64,000 nt of DNA. Source: GCA-002728855 sp036340635. GTDB lineage: Bacteria; Bacteroidota; Bacteroidia; Flavobacteriales; Flavobacteriaceae. The notes beneath the pieces are model-generated. The model searched no databases and was not told the origin of the DNA. It saw only the letters and a program-made list of their open reading frames with translations. The position numbers were made by a program, and so were the translations under genes. Below are positions 18,075-28,058 of this stretch, piece by piece; positions within the stretch are counted from its first letter, which is position 1; each line of letters begins with the position of its first letter. The stretch is taken from assembly GCA_036340635.1 (NCBI GenBank), contig JAYYYF010000032.1, positions 51,357 to 115,356 on the forward strand, in the 5' to 3' direction.

Positions 18075-19535
18075 TTATCTCCATCCTCCTGAAGAAACAT
18101 CTTGTCCAGGTACACCTTCAGATCCACCATATGTGTAGTAATCTGCAGGTATAGCCTCAAGAGCTTTTCCAGGTATTGGCCAGTGCAATAATGTACCAGA
18201 CTGTAACATATCTTCTTTACGCATTTCGTAAAAAGAAAGGCCAGAAGAATGCAATGGAAATTCTACCATTCTTTCATAATGAATAGCAGCAGCTACCTCA
18301 GCTGCAGAAGCAGCTACAGGAGCTAGACCACCTCTGGTAACTCTAGTTCCAGCATTAATAACAGCAGCAGCACCAGCTACATCACCAGTTTGTAACTTAG
18401 CTTCAGCTTTGTACATGTCATTTTCCGCTAACGCAAACTCTACAGTAGGGTATACCCATTCAGAAATATATGTATTCCATCTAGCATATCTATAAGAGCT
18501 AAAATGATAAGTACCTCTATTAGGTCTGAAGTTATTACTTGATAAGTATGCAAAATCACTTGCTAACCTAGCATCTGCAGAAGTTGCTTCTGGCAACGTA
18601 GTTTCAGCAGCAGGCCAGTAATCAGGATAACTTGGATCCATCAAATTTATAACTCTTAGATCAATACGAGCCCATCCTGGATATACAAGATACGTCTTGA
18701 AGTAATCATACCAATTAACATCATCATGACTAATAGTAAAATCTTCAGTCACACCAGCATTGGCATATGATAGCACTTTGCCCCAATTAGTAGCAGCTTT
18801 TTCTGTTCCATTTCTGGAATTCATTGCAAGCATACGAGCTCCAAAAGAGTTCATAAGCTTAGCCAAAGCTGCACTACTTGTTACACCAGTACCAGGCATC
18901 CATGTGTCAGGAACCGCGAAGCTATTTGCATTAGCAATTGCTATGGCCTCATCCAATTTTCCAATGGCAAATGCCATTGCAGTATTGTGGTCTGATTTTC
19001 CATCTCCAATAGGTCCGGTTTCATCAGAAAGCCAAACGCCATCATAATTTAGCGCCAAAGTACCCATAGTGATTGCCTGAGCAAACTTAGCTATTGCTTC
19101 AATTTGATTGTTGTCAGGAAACGAAGTTCCATTTTCTATCGCAAGAGCAAGGTTATTTGCATCTGCAAGAACAGAATACATGGCATTAAATGGATTAAAG
19201 TTTACATAGTTGTAACCATAAGACGACGTGTTATTCCATGCAGCTCGTGGTTCACTAGATGAATCTTTCATTCCAGCATTTCCCCAAGAACATGAAGAAG
19301 CGTCTGCCATTGTGTTCATAGCCATACCTACACCATAATAGTTAGAGTTGGCCATATACCAGTTTTGAAATAATGTACCCGCTACTGCTTCTAATGCAAC
19401 AGGGTCACTGGTTAGAATTGCATCATCAGGATTCTCCAGATTTTTTACTTCTAGATCTGTTTCAAATGAATCACAAGAAACAGCAACAAAAAGTATTGCA
19501 ATTAAATAGGTGAAATTATTAATTATCTTTTTCAT
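18075..19535 (-). CDS. SusD/RagB-family nutrient-binding outer membrane lipoprotein
   Basis: A 486-residue surface lipoprotein (lipobox VAVSC, Cys21) that caps a SusC-type transporter and captures oligomeric substrate. The helix-rich fold shows typical SusD features: an early NPDDAILTSDPVALEAVAGTLF segment, the TPR-like LARAYNEMG-type helices in modified form (ALAENDMYKAEAKLQTGDVA), and a C-terminal ERMVEFPLHSSGLSFYEMRKEDML region resembling the family's R-x-x-EF-E-G-x-R-x-x-D-L-R signature. It is encoded 4 bases after its partner. No polysaccharide-degrading enzyme or sensor is adjacent, so the substrate is unknown. Confidence 0.87.
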   Translation of the reverse strand: MKKIINNFTYLIAILFVAVSCDSFETDLEVKNLENPDDAILTSDPVALEAVAGTLFQNWYMANSNYYGVGMAMNTMADASSCSWGNAGMKDSSSEPRAAWNNTSSYGYNYVNFNPFNAMYSVLADANNLALAIENGTSFPDNNQIEAIAKFAQAITMGTLALNYDGVWLSDETGPIGDGKSDHNTAMAFAIGKLDEAIAIANANSFAVPDTWMPGTGVTSSAALAKLMNSFGARMLAMNSRNGTEKAATNWGKVLSYANAGVTEDFTISHDDVNWYDYFKTYLVYPGWARIDLRVINLMDPSYPDYWPAAETTLPEATSADARLASDFAYLSSNNFRPNRGTYHFSSYRYARWNTYISEWVYPTVEFALAENDMYKAEAKLQTGDVAGAAAVINAGTRVTRGGLAPVAASAAEVAAAIHYERMVEFPLHSSGLSFYEMRKEDMLQSGTLLHWPIPGKALEAIPADYYTYGGSEGVPGQDVSSGGWR

Positions 19536-19539
19536 GTTT

Positions 19540-22500
19540 TTAGAGTTTTAATTGTAATGAAAGTGAATAAGACGATTGAGTCGGATACACACCTGCATCA
19601 AATGAGAAGTACTGTTGTGTACCTCCGTCATAAGATGTAACTTCAGGATCCCATCCTAAATAGTCTGTAATAGTAAGAACGTTTCTTCCAATAAGACTAA
19701 TCTTAGCAGAATCAACAACTCCAGTTTTAAGCAGAACAGTTTTAGGAACATTATATGTAAGAGCTATTTCTCTTAGCTTTATATATGATCCGTCTTCAAC
19801 CCACCAGTTATTATTTTGGTTTACATCATAAAGTGAACCGTAATAATTGAAGTGTTTTTTCTCACTTGCAGATTTACCAGCTTGATCTACTATAGCATTT
19901 CGAAGAGCAATTGTATTCCATTGTCCGTTACCATTGTAGACATCACCACCTTGCTTCCAATCCCATAGCATATAAACACCAAAGTTTTTATATCTGAAGT
20001 TTGAAACCATACCAACTCTAAAGTCAGCTTCTTGGTTACCAATTACTTCTTGAACATCTGTGCCGCTAGCATCTTTTTTAATAATACCTTTTTCATCAGC
20101 AGATCCAATTGCAGAAGTCAATACGACTACACCATCAGAGTTTATGCTGTAATTAGATACAGAATCACCAGCTCCTAATTGAGAAGCTAGATCAGTTAAA
20201 CCTTGCTGTCCCTGAAGAATTACTCTTCCATACATATCTCCCCAAGTCATGTCATTATCAAGTCTAAATAATCCACCACTTCCAACAGTTTGTTTTGGTG
20301 CATTCAACTTAACAATCTTTGCTTCAGAAGCAGAATAGTTAACTCCTATATCCCAACTCATATTAGGATTACCTCTTAGAACATCAAAATCTAATTGAGC
20401 CTCAATAGTTGAAGCTTCAAGGTCTCCTACATTTTGCCACTGTCTATTCTTACCAGCATTAGCAGGTGCAAAAAGTGATACTAACATAAACTGGTCAGTA
20501 GTTTCTTGCAATGAATAAGCAGCTTCAAGAGAAAAACGATCTAAGAAATCAACATTAAGACCTATTTCAGTCTCAGTTGTCTCAGATGGTCTTAACGCTG
20601 AATTACCTTTTATACGGTTAGAACTTAGAGAACCTCCACTGATAGCTGTTTGCTCATATTGCCATGTAAATCCAGGTCTTTGTCCAGATGTTCCTATAGC
20701 AAAATTTACCTTAAGTTCATCAATACCAGGGATCTGAATATCTTCTGATATACGATAAGCAGCAGAAACCCTGTAGTAATCGTTCCATCTAGCATCAGCT
20801 CCAAATAGAGAAGATCCATCTTGACGGTAAAGACCTTCAAAAATGTATCTGTTCATATAGATAAGGTTAGCAATACCAGAGTAACTTTGAGCTCTTACAT
20901 TTTCTCTATTAGATGCAATAGAGATAGTAGATGGATCAAAGTTATCTAAAGTAGGCAGATCCTTATATAAAAAGTCATTACCTGAAGCAGTCATACTTTC
21001 CCAAGCTCTATCTTCAGCTTGATAGAAAAGTTTTGCTCTAACATCTAACTCTCCAAATTCTTTACTAAAGTTAATAGTAGCCTGAGCAACTTGAGATTTT
21101 TCATGATTACTATATTTACTCATACTACCTTTTGAGTATCCAAAACCTTCTACTTCAGAAGCTTGTCTTGCAAAGGAAGTATAAGGGTAAACATTAGTAT
21201 ATCTATAAGCATTGTTTTCAAAGCTATAAGCAAATACTATATTTAGATTTGAGTTAAAATTATACTGAAGATTATAAGCCCCTAAGAATCTCTCATTTTC
21301 AGTTTCATAATCTCTAACCCACTCTGCGTACAAAGGATTTGTAATCTCAGATTCATGTGGATCAGGGAAATACCAGTAAGGCTGTCCATCTGGGTTGTCT
21401 AAAAGTAAATTAGCATCAGGATGTAATCTAGAAAAAGTTCTAAAAATACCTCCACCTACAGATGGTGAATCATCTACAGTAATAAAGTTACTACTTGTAT
21501 TAAGTGTTAAGTTATCTGTAATGAAAAAGTCAGAGTTTAAACGAAAACTCCTTCTATTATAACCATCGTTTAGACTAACAACTCCTTCGTTTGAATAATT
21601 CTCAAAAGAAAAATATGTTCTAGCTCTTTCACTTCCAGAGGCAACCGATAGGTATGTAGTTCGATTAGCACCTTTAGAAAATAATTGACTGTGATGATCA
21701 TTGTAAACACCAAAAGGATTGTCATGGTATCCATCTGGCTCTAGAATTGGTGAACCACCTCTTCCTTGAGGACCTCCTTCAGCATATACACTAGCATATC
21801 CTGCAGGGTAAGTAACTCCATCAAGTTTTGTGTACTGTCCTTGAAAGCTTTGCCAGTCAGAAGCCATTACGTATCCATGTGATTGATTAACCGGGATAAC
21901 TCTAGTTACTTCGTTATAGCCTATTTCGTTTCTAAAAGTAATTTCTGTTTTACCTTTCTTTCCACGCTTAGAACTAATTACGATTACACCATTACCAGCC
22001 CTTGACCCATAAAGTGATGCTGCAGAAGCACCTTTTACAATCTCAAAGGAATCAATGTCATCAATATTAATATCGGAAAGACCGCCTTCGACGTATACAC
22101 CATCAATTATTACAAGAGGTTCTTGTGAACCGTAAAAGTTCGCAGCACCTCTTAAAATAATCGTTGATCCAGCACCAGGGCGACCAAGATTAGTAATACT
22201 TACACCAGCTACTTTTCCAAGAAGAGCACCAGCAGCAGAGCTAGCAGGTACAGCTTCAATTTCTTCAGCGCTTAATGTAGCAACAGTTACGGAGAGCTTC
22301 TTCTTAGAAGTAGCACCAGCAACACCGGAAACAACAACCTCTTCCAGTTCTCCTGCAGCAGCAAGAGAAACATTGATTGTATCTTGACTATTAACATCTT
22401 GTACAATAGTCACATATCCGACGAAACTGAACTCCAATTGAGAAGTACCAGCTACCGTAATTGAATAATTTCCATCGAAATCAGAACTAACACCATTGTT

Positions 22501-22638
22501 TGTTCCAACTTCTATAACAGTTGCCCCAGGTAGAGGCACACCGTTTTCATCAGTTATATTACCGTTTACTGTAACCTGTGCCAACGTAAATTGAACACTC
22601 AGAAGCGATAATAATAAAATCATTAAAGTATTTTTCAT
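19540..22638 (-). CDS. SusC/RagA-family TonB-dependent outer membrane transporter (pair 1)
   Basis: A 1032-residue TonB-dependent receptor. The signal peptide (about residues 1-20) is followed by a CarboxypepD_reg-like domain (~22-95), a TonB-box-like region near ELEEVVVSGVAGA, and a plug domain (~120-235) with SITNLGRPGAGSTIILRGAA and VIIDGVYVEGG. The plug ends at the SusC landmark EIVKGASAASLYGSRAGNGVIVI. A ~790-residue 22-strand barrel follows, ending YSLSLQLKL. It imports nutrients across the outer membrane using TonB energy. The gene is first in a susC-susD operon. Confidence 0.95.
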   Translation of the reverse strand: MKNTLMILLLSLLSVQFTLAQVTVNGNITDENGVPLPGATVIEVGTNNGVSSDFDGNYSITVAGTSQLEFSFVGYVTIVQDVNSQDTINVSLAAAGELEEVVVSGVAGATSKKKLSVTVATLSAEEIEAVPASSAAGALLGKVAGVSITNLGRPGAGSTIILRGAANFYGSQEPLVIIDGVYVEGGLSDINIDDIDSFEIVKGASAASLYGSRAGNGVIVISSKRGKKGKTEITFRNEIGYNEVTRVIPVNQSHGYVMASDWQSFQGQYTKLDGVTYPAGYASVYAEGGPQGRGGSPILEPDGYHDNPFGVYNDHHSQLFSKGANRTTYLSVASGSERARTYFSFENYSNEGVVSLNDGYNRRSFRLNSDFFITDNLTLNTSSNFITVDDSPSVGGGIFRTFSRLHPDANLLLDNPDGQPYWYFPDPHESEITNPLYAEWVRDYETENERFLGAYNLQYNFNSNLNIVFAYSFENNAYRYTNVYPYTSFARQASEVEGFGYSKGSMSKYSNHEKSQVAQATINFSKEFGELDVRAKLFYQAEDRAWESMTASGNDFLYKDLPTLDNFDPSTISIASNRENVRAQSYSGIANLIYMNRYIFEGLYRQDGSSLFGADARWNDYYRVSAAYRISEDIQIPGIDELKVNFAIGTSGQRPGFTWQYEQTAISGGSLSSNRIKGNSALRPSETTETEIGLNVDFLDRFSLEAAYSLQETTDQFMLVSLFAPANAGKNRQWQNVGDLEASTIEAQLDFDVLRGNPNMSWDIGVNYSASEAKIVKLNAPKQTVGSGGLFRLDNDMTWGDMYGRVILQGQQGLTDLASQLGAGDSVSNYSINSDGVVVLTSAIGSADEKGIIKKDASGTDVQEVIGNQEADFRVGMVSNFRYKNFGVYMLWDWKQGGDVYNGNGQWNTIALRNAIVDQAGKSASEKKHFNYYGSLYDVNQNNNWWVEDGSYIKLREIALTYNVPKTVLLKTGVVDSAKISLIGRNVLTITDYLGWDPEVTSYDGGTQQYFSFDAGVYPTQSSYSLSLQLKL

Positions 22639-22752
22639 AAATCTTTATTTTAAAAAAACTGTTAAAATTATGTAAAAATTTTGTTTCTAAAAAGCTTTAT
22701 TCAATATTTTTTTTCTCCACAACCTCAATATTTCAAGAGATTGATAAAAAAA

Positions 22753-22773
22753 AACCCGCTAAAAAAGCGAGTT
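22753..22773 (-). terminator. Terminator after the second SusCD pair
   Basis: On the minus strand, an 8-base stem (AACTCGCT / AGCGGGTT, containing one G-U pair) is followed by a run of eight or more Ts. It lies ~25 bases after the stop codon of the 22798-24228 gene, so it separates the two SusCD transcripts. Confidence 0.82.
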
Positions 22774-22797
22774 TTTTTTTCATAAACAAAATTTGTT

Positions 22798-24228
22798 TTA
22801 CTGATTGACACGTGTTTTTGCAAAAATACCAGGATCTTCCGATGGTGCATTTGCATTGGAATTTAATTCATTGTTTGAATATGGCATTCGCTCTGGATAA
22901 GGGGGATTAGGCCCTTGATTCAAAACAAATGGCACAGAAATATTTGAATCAGATTTTCTAAGTCTTCTAGCATCATTGTAAGGCATGTGCATGCCAAAGC
23001 CAGAAACATATCTTTCTTCAATTATTTCTCTTAAAAGTGCAATTCTTGAATCTACTCCATCACTGTTCTCAATTCCGCCGTTTTCAAAATCGGCTAAGAC
23101 AAATGCATCATAGTTAAGACTTTCTCCAGAAAAGTTATCATTAAGATTGCCTCCTGAATTTAACCATGCACGAAGATCATTAAGATATCCGATTGCAGTC
23201 GCTAGTGAACCCGTTCTGGCTTCACACTCTGCTTTTATTAGTTGATTTTCAAAATAGGTTACCATATTTTGCGGTTCAAATTGCTCAAGGATCCCCTGAT
23301 TAGCTTTCCCGCCAGATGAATTTATTGTGTAATAACCTCGCCTTGCAGTTTCATCTGTTTTGGCATGGTTACGCGAACTAGCACTAGCAGGATCTAAAAG
23401 TTCTAACAAATAACTTTCATTTCCATCTACTGAATTTCCAATATCACCTGCTCTTGATCCTTCTAGGATTTCAAAGAAAAGATTTTTATCACCAGAAGTG
23501 ATTGTTGCTTCTCCTCTAGGCTTATATTGCATATCACCTGAGGCAGCACTTATACCACTTTGAGCAGCAGTCATAGCATTTGAATAATCTTTTTGATGCA
23601 GATAAAATCTGGCTTTCAAAGTATATGCGGCTTTAATCCATTTATCCTTATCTCCTCCAAAATAGATGTCTTGTTTCAAATTTGTGCTAGAAGCTCCTCC
23701 AAGGGTGGCAATTGCGTCATCTAATAAAGCAATAACACTAGTATAAACATCTAACTGTGAGTCAAATATTGGATCCGAAATTTCTGGATCACCGGCCTGT
23801 GAATATGGTATGTCACCAAAAAGTGATGCCGCAGTTCCAACAGCGTGAGCTTCTAAGACTTTTGAAATTCCCTGAAGCAAAGCACTGCTTGAATTATTAG
23901 CTATATGCCTAACATTAGTCATCACACCAAAATAAACCTGATACCATTCATCATTAGATTCTACAGTAGATAAATTGAAACCATATATATTTGAATATAG
24001 AGATGAATATCCAATCAGTTGACCAGAATACATTCCACTGATTCTATTTAGGTGGCCACAATTTACTTGAACATTTGCAAGCATTGCACCAGTTAAAAAT
24101 AATTTGTCTTCAACATCTTGAATTGAAATGTCGTTAGGATTTTCATTAATCCCTTCTACGATGTCTTCACATGCCGTACCGACTAATAAAATTGATGCTA
24201 AAAAGTATTTAATTATATATTTTTTCAT
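22798..24228 (-). CDS. SusD/RagB-like outer membrane lipoprotein (SusD_2 type)
   Basis: A 476-residue lipoprotein (lipobox LVGTAC, Cys20). The mature start EDIVEGINENPNDISIQDVEDKLFLTGAML is characteristic of the SusD_2 subfamily (PF12771-like), which differs from the classic SusD encoded at 18075. Helices with LKARFYLHQKDYSNAMTAAQSG and IKAECEARTGSLATAIGYLNDLR are TPR-like. It is encoded 10 bases after its SusC partner and should act as the ligand-capturing lid of that transporter. The presence of two subfamilies argues for different substrates. Confidence 0.88.
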   Translation of the reverse strand: MKKYIIKYFLASILLVGTACEDIVEGINENPNDISIQDVEDKLFLTGAMLANVQVNCGHLNRISGMYSGQLIGYSSLYSNIYGFNLSTVESNDEWYQVYFGVMTNVRHIANNSSSALLQGISKVLEAHAVGTAASLFGDIPYSQAGDPEISDPIFDSQLDVYTSVIALLDDAIATLGGASSTNLKQDIYFGGDKDKWIKAAYTLKARFYLHQKDYSNAMTAAQSGISAASGDMQYKPRGEATITSGDKNLFFEILEGSRAGDIGNSVDGNESYLLELLDPASASSRNHAKTDETARRGYYTINSSGGKANQGILEQFEPQNMVTYFENQLIKAECEARTGSLATAIGYLNDLRAWLNSGGNLNDNFSGESLNYDAFVLADFENGGIENSDGVDSRIALLREIIEERYVSGFGMHMPYNDARRLRKSDSNISVPFVLNQGPNPPYPERMPYSNNELNSNANAPSEDPGIFAKTRVNQ

Positions 24229-24238
24229 AATAATATTT

Positions 24239-27200
24239 TTAATAGTTAAACGATACCGTGAATAAGAAGGACTTTGTCTGAGGATTTGTAAAATAATCTA
24301 ATCCTTGACCTTGTCCGACTCCATATTGATTTACCTCAGGATCTATACCAGGAATATTATTTAAATTAATTAAATTCCTTCCGGTTGCCTTAAGGACAAT
24401 ATTACTTAACCCAAGAGATGAGGTTATTGGCCCATCATCCATTACATAACTTAGAGAGAGCTCTCTCACTTTGGTAAAAGTAGCATCGTAGACAGAAAAG
24501 TTATATGCTTGATTGTCACCAAAACCACCACCGATACCTGTTCGATACCAATTCTCATCTAAAAGAACCGGTCCACCTCCAAAGTCTCTAACTTTTCCTC
24601 TTACAGTTGTTCCTGCAGGTATAGTAGTTCCCTTATAGTTTACAAGGTCTTGTGTTAAGGTTGTTCTGTCAGCAGTTTCTTGGGTTGTTCCAAAACGATG
24701 CAACACCCAAAGTGTTCTTGGAGAAAAAACTCCTCCTTCAGAGTGTTCAAGTACAACATCAAGATTTAACTTTTTATAATTTAAGTTTAATCCTAATCCT
24801 GCACGCCATTCTGGGTTTGGATCTCCTAATACTATTGGAGAAGAAGTAATCTGTGGGAAACCATTTGAATTTAGGTCAAAACTTCCATCTGGATTTGTTT
24901 TTGAACCTGTTCCATAAAGAACACCTAACGGTTGCCCAACAATTGCTCTTGAACTGACAGAAGCACCAGATGTAAGATTAATGGTTTCAGTGCCATAAAG
25001 ATCTAAAACTTCATTAGTGTTTTTTGACCAGTTAAGAGAAGTAACCAAACTTAAATCTCCCCTATCAATAGCATTCCAACCAAGATCTATTTCCAAACCA
25101 TTATTTTTCATTTTACCAAAGTTTCCATATTGAGTTGTATAACCAGAAGATGGGGTCAAACTTACGTTTAAAAGAATACCATCAATTTCATTGTTGTAAT
25201 AAGTCAGCGAAAATCTCAAATCATCATTTAAGAATCTTAAATCTGTCCCAAGTTCCCACTCAGTTTTAATTTCAGGTTCAAGGCTTGGATTTCCAAGGTT
25301 ATTATCTAGTCTGAATCCACCTCCGAAAAGATCAACATTTAAAGGATCACTGTAAGTGCTGTATGAAAAGCTTCCTTCAGCAAGCGTTTCAAACTGATGA
25401 GCAGATGGTGATACACCAACTTTACCCCATGAAGCTCTAAGCTTTCCAAAAGAAAGAAGGCTTGAATCTAATGTCTCTGTAAATAGCCAAGCAACATCAG
25501 TCGCTGGATAAAAGAATGATCCGCTAATGGTTGAAGAAGCTTCCATTCCTCCAGAAACGCTAACATAAAGCTGGTTATATAGATCAAATTGTAAAACACC
25601 ATAACCTCTATTGGATCTTCTAAGGCTCCTATAATTTTCAAAGGATGAAGCATCTGCAGAAGTATTCAATGAAGTGGTTTGTTTGTTAGAGTCTACTAAA
25701 AATCCAGTTATATTTCCAGAATTACGGTTGTATTTTCTGTCATTAACACTCCAGCCAAGTGTTACTGCAAGATCAATGTTTTGATTTACTTCAAAAGTAC
25801 CTTTACCAATTAAATCAAAATTCATATCTCTATTAGTAATTACATCTTCCTGAAAAATCCCAACATTTCTAGACCCTGCTGATCCTATAGGGAAAAAGTA
25901 GGTTCTTTTATCATCACTTGCATCAACATTAGCTCTTGCAATGACTTGTAACCATTCACTTGGATTAATTGTCAGTTGAGGGGTTACAGTAGTTCTGTTT
26001 ACTTGAGTTCTAGCAACCTGTTCATTAACTGTCCATAAAGCGTTGTTATATGAAGGATTTTGACTATTCCCAAGATACTTTCTGTAAGATCTATGTCTGT
26101 TAGTAATTTCTTCACCTGAGCTCGTAGTATAAGTTCCTTTGTAGTCTCTTTGGTCAAAATCTGGAGGTGTTCTAAGAAGACCTAACATTATACCAGCTGT
26201 ATTAGAACTTTGCTGAATTCTATTAGAATCTGTATGCGTATATGCCATTTTATTAGAGAGTGTCAACCAATCTGTAAGTTCAGCAGTATAATTAAAACGA
26301 AGATTCGTTCTATCATAGGTTGAGTTTCTAATTATCCCTTCTTGAGCAATATTAGCAAGACTAAAAAAATAAGTGTCTTTCTCGCCACCACCACTTATGG
26401 TTAGATCATTTTGCCAAAAAGTACCCGTTTGAAAAGCAGAATCCCAGTTAGTCTCTACAAAAGTTTCTTGTGAATTTTTCTGAGTGATAGGATAATAAAT
26501 TGTTCCATCATCAGCAGTGAAAAATTGACCAGAGGTATTTACAGTATCAGCACCACCTGAACGACCTGGAATATAATCACCCCATGACTCTGCTCTAGTT
26601 GCTCCAAAAGAACCACTTCTTCCTTGACCCCAAGTATTTTGCATTGGAATTCTTTCTGATATCTCATCAAATGAATAGGTTGAATTCAAAGTGATTTTAA
26701 CTTTTCCTCTTTCTCCACTTTTAGTTGTTATTACAACCACTCCATTTGCAGCTCTACTTCCCCAAAGGGCAGCTGCAGAAGCGCCTTTTAGTACTTGAAC
26801 AGAAGCAATATCACTTGGATTGATATCATTTATTCTAGATCCTTGGGTAATCCCACCTGAACGACCTCCCGTTATAGAGTTTCCTCCAGCATAACTTGTT
26901 GAACTTTCAAGAGGAACACCATCTACTATTATCAATGGATTACTCGATCCACCAATAGTATTTGCACCTCTGATTCTAATGGTACTACCTGCTCCAGGAT
27001 CACCATTTGATCTGGTAATACGAACACCTGATGCTTTACCACTCAAAGCATTTACAAAAGTAGCCTCACCAGAACTTGTGACTACTTCAGGTTTAACTAT
27101 GGATGAAGTTGAACCTTGTTGATCTCTAATCTCAACAAAACCAAGTGAAGTAACTATTACTTCCTTTAATACTTCTGCGTCTTCAATCAAATTAATTTGT

Positions 27201-27466
27201 AAACTTGATTGTTGACCCACCGTTATTTGTTGTGATTCAAATCCAGTAAAGCTAACTTCGAGGACACTATCATCGCCGGAAACAGTTATACTAAAGTTTC
27301 CATCAAAGTCAGTGCTTACTCCATTTGAGGTTCCAACCTCAATTACATTTGCTCCTGGTAATGGTTGTCCTGACGAATCCAAAACGGACCCAGTAATTAT
27401 TCTCTGAGCCGCAATTAAATTAGAACAAAACATTAAAAGGAGAATTAGATATTTCTCGATTTTCAT
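24239..27466 (-). CDS. SusC/RagA-family TonB-dependent outer membrane transporter (pair 2)
   Basis: A 1075-residue receptor with signal peptide (about 1-20), CarboxypepD_reg-like domain (~22-95), plug with SNGDPGAGSTIRIRGANTIGG and LIIVDGVPLESS, and the landmark SVQVLKGASAAALWGSRAANGVVVIT. A long barrel ends with FTVSFNY. Residues 36-62 match the same stretch of the first SusC at 23 of 27 positions, although the plug and barrel are clearly different. It is first in its own susC-susD operon. The 199-base upstream gap holds the divergent start of the ribosomal operon. Confidence 0.95.
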   Translation of the reverse strand: MKIEKYLILLLMFCSNLIAAQRIITGSVLDSSGQPLPGANVIEVGTSNGVSTDFDGNFSITVSGDDSVLEVSFTGFESQQITVGQQSSLQINLIEDAEVLKEVIVTSLGFVEIRDQQGSTSSIVKPEVVTSSGEATFVNALSGKASGVRITRSNGDPGAGSTIRIRGANTIGGSSNPLIIVDGVPLESSTSYAGGNSITGGRSGGITQGSRINDINPSDIASVQVLKGASAAALWGSRAANGVVVITTKSGERGKVKITLNSTYSFDEISERIPMQNTWGQGRSGSFGATRAESWGDYIPGRSGGADTVNTSGQFFTADDGTIYYPITQKNSQETFVETNWDSAFQTGTFWQNDLTISGGGEKDTYFFSLANIAQEGIIRNSTYDRTNLRFNYTAELTDWLTLSNKMAYTHTDSNRIQQSSNTAGIMLGLLRTPPDFDQRDYKGTYTTSSGEEITNRHRSYRKYLGNSQNPSYNNALWTVNEQVARTQVNRTTVTPQLTINPSEWLQVIARANVDASDDKRTYFFPIGSAGSRNVGIFQEDVITNRDMNFDLIGKGTFEVNQNIDLAVTLGWSVNDRKYNRNSGNITGFLVDSNKQTTSLNTSADASSFENYRSLRRSNRGYGVLQFDLYNQLYVSVSGGMEASSTISGSFFYPATDVAWLFTETLDSSLLSFGKLRASWGKVGVSPSAHQFETLAEGSFSYSTYSDPLNVDLFGGGFRLDNNLGNPSLEPEIKTEWELGTDLRFLNDDLRFSLTYYNNEIDGILLNVSLTPSSGYTTQYGNFGKMKNNGLEIDLGWNAIDRGDLSLVTSLNWSKNTNEVLDLYGTETINLTSGASVSSRAIVGQPLGVLYGTGSKTNPDGSFDLNSNGFPQITSSPIVLGDPNPEWRAGLGLNLNYKKLNLDVVLEHSEGGVFSPRTLWVLHRFGTTQETADRTTLTQDLVNYKGTTIPAGTTVRGKVRDFGGGPVLLDENWYRTGIGGGFGDNQAYNFSVYDATFTKVRELSLSYVMDDGPITSSLGLSNIVLKATGRNLINLNNIPGIDPEVNQYGVGQGQGLDYFTNPQTKSFLFTVSFNY

Positions 27467-27610
27467 AAGCTTAAAATTTTGTTTAAATAATTTTCTACAA
27501 TGTAAAAATTAAAACTAAAACTTTTGTTAATTATTTATATAAAATTTCTCAAAAGATGATAAAAATTTAACAACCGTGTGATAAAATTTAAAAAATTGTT
27601 AATTCAGAGG

Positions 27611-27641
27611 TTTGAATACAGAAAAAATATTTCTAGATTTG
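27611..27641 (+). promoter_or_regulatory. Canonical Bacteroidota promoter for the rpsL-rplQ operons
   Basis: TTTG at 27611-27614, a 19-base spacer, then TAGATTTG at 27634-27641. This is a full match to the Bacteroidota primary-sigma consensus TTTG-N19-TAnnTTTG. Transcription would start near 27648, leaving a leader of about 18 bases ahead of rpsL. Confidence 0.85.
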
Positions 27642-27665
27642 CACCCTCAAAAAAAAAGGTAGAAT

Positions 27666-28040
27666 ATGCCAACAATTGGACAACTTGTAAGGAAAGGCAG
27701 GTTAAGTGTTTCAAAAAAAAGTAAGTCTGCGGCTTTGGACTCATGTCCTCAGCGTCGCGGAGTCTGTACTCGTGTATACACTACTACACCAAAAAAACCT
27801 AACTCAGCGATGAGAAAAGTTGCTAGGGTCCGATTGACAAATGGCAAGGAAGTAAATGCTTATATCCCTGGAGAGGGGCATAATCTTCAAGAACATTCTA
27901 TAGTTCTTGTTCGTGGGGGAAGAGTCAAAGATCTTCCAGGGGTTCGCTACCATATAGTTCGAGGGGCTTTAGATACTGCTGGTGTTGATGGAAGATCGCA
28001 AAGGCGATCAAAATATGGAGCAAAAAAACCCAAGAAGTAA
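27666..28040 (+). CDS. rpsL: 30S ribosomal protein S12
   Basis: A 124-residue decoding-centre protein and first gene of the str operon. Near-invariant stretches include PTIGQLVRKGR, the streptomycin-interacting loop TTTPKKPNSAMRKVARVRLTNG and LPGVRYHIVRGALD. The lysines in PKKPNS are the wild-type, streptomycin-sensitive residues. It begins 24 bases after the consensus promoter. Confidence 0.98.
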   Translation: MPTIGQLVRKGRLSVSKKSKSAALDSCPQRRGVCTRVYTTTPKKPNSAMRKVARVRLTNGKEVNAYIPGEGHNLQEHSIVLVRGGRVKDLPGVRYHIVRGALDTAGVDGRSQRRSKYGAKKPKK

Positions 28041-28058
28041 AAGCATTATCCCTAAGCC

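Noticed and set aside
22639..22797. Possible regulatory RNA or extra gene between the two SusCD operons
   Set aside because: Beyond the terminator hairpin the 159 bases are low-complexity AT-rich sequence with no open frame or stable fold that I could support.
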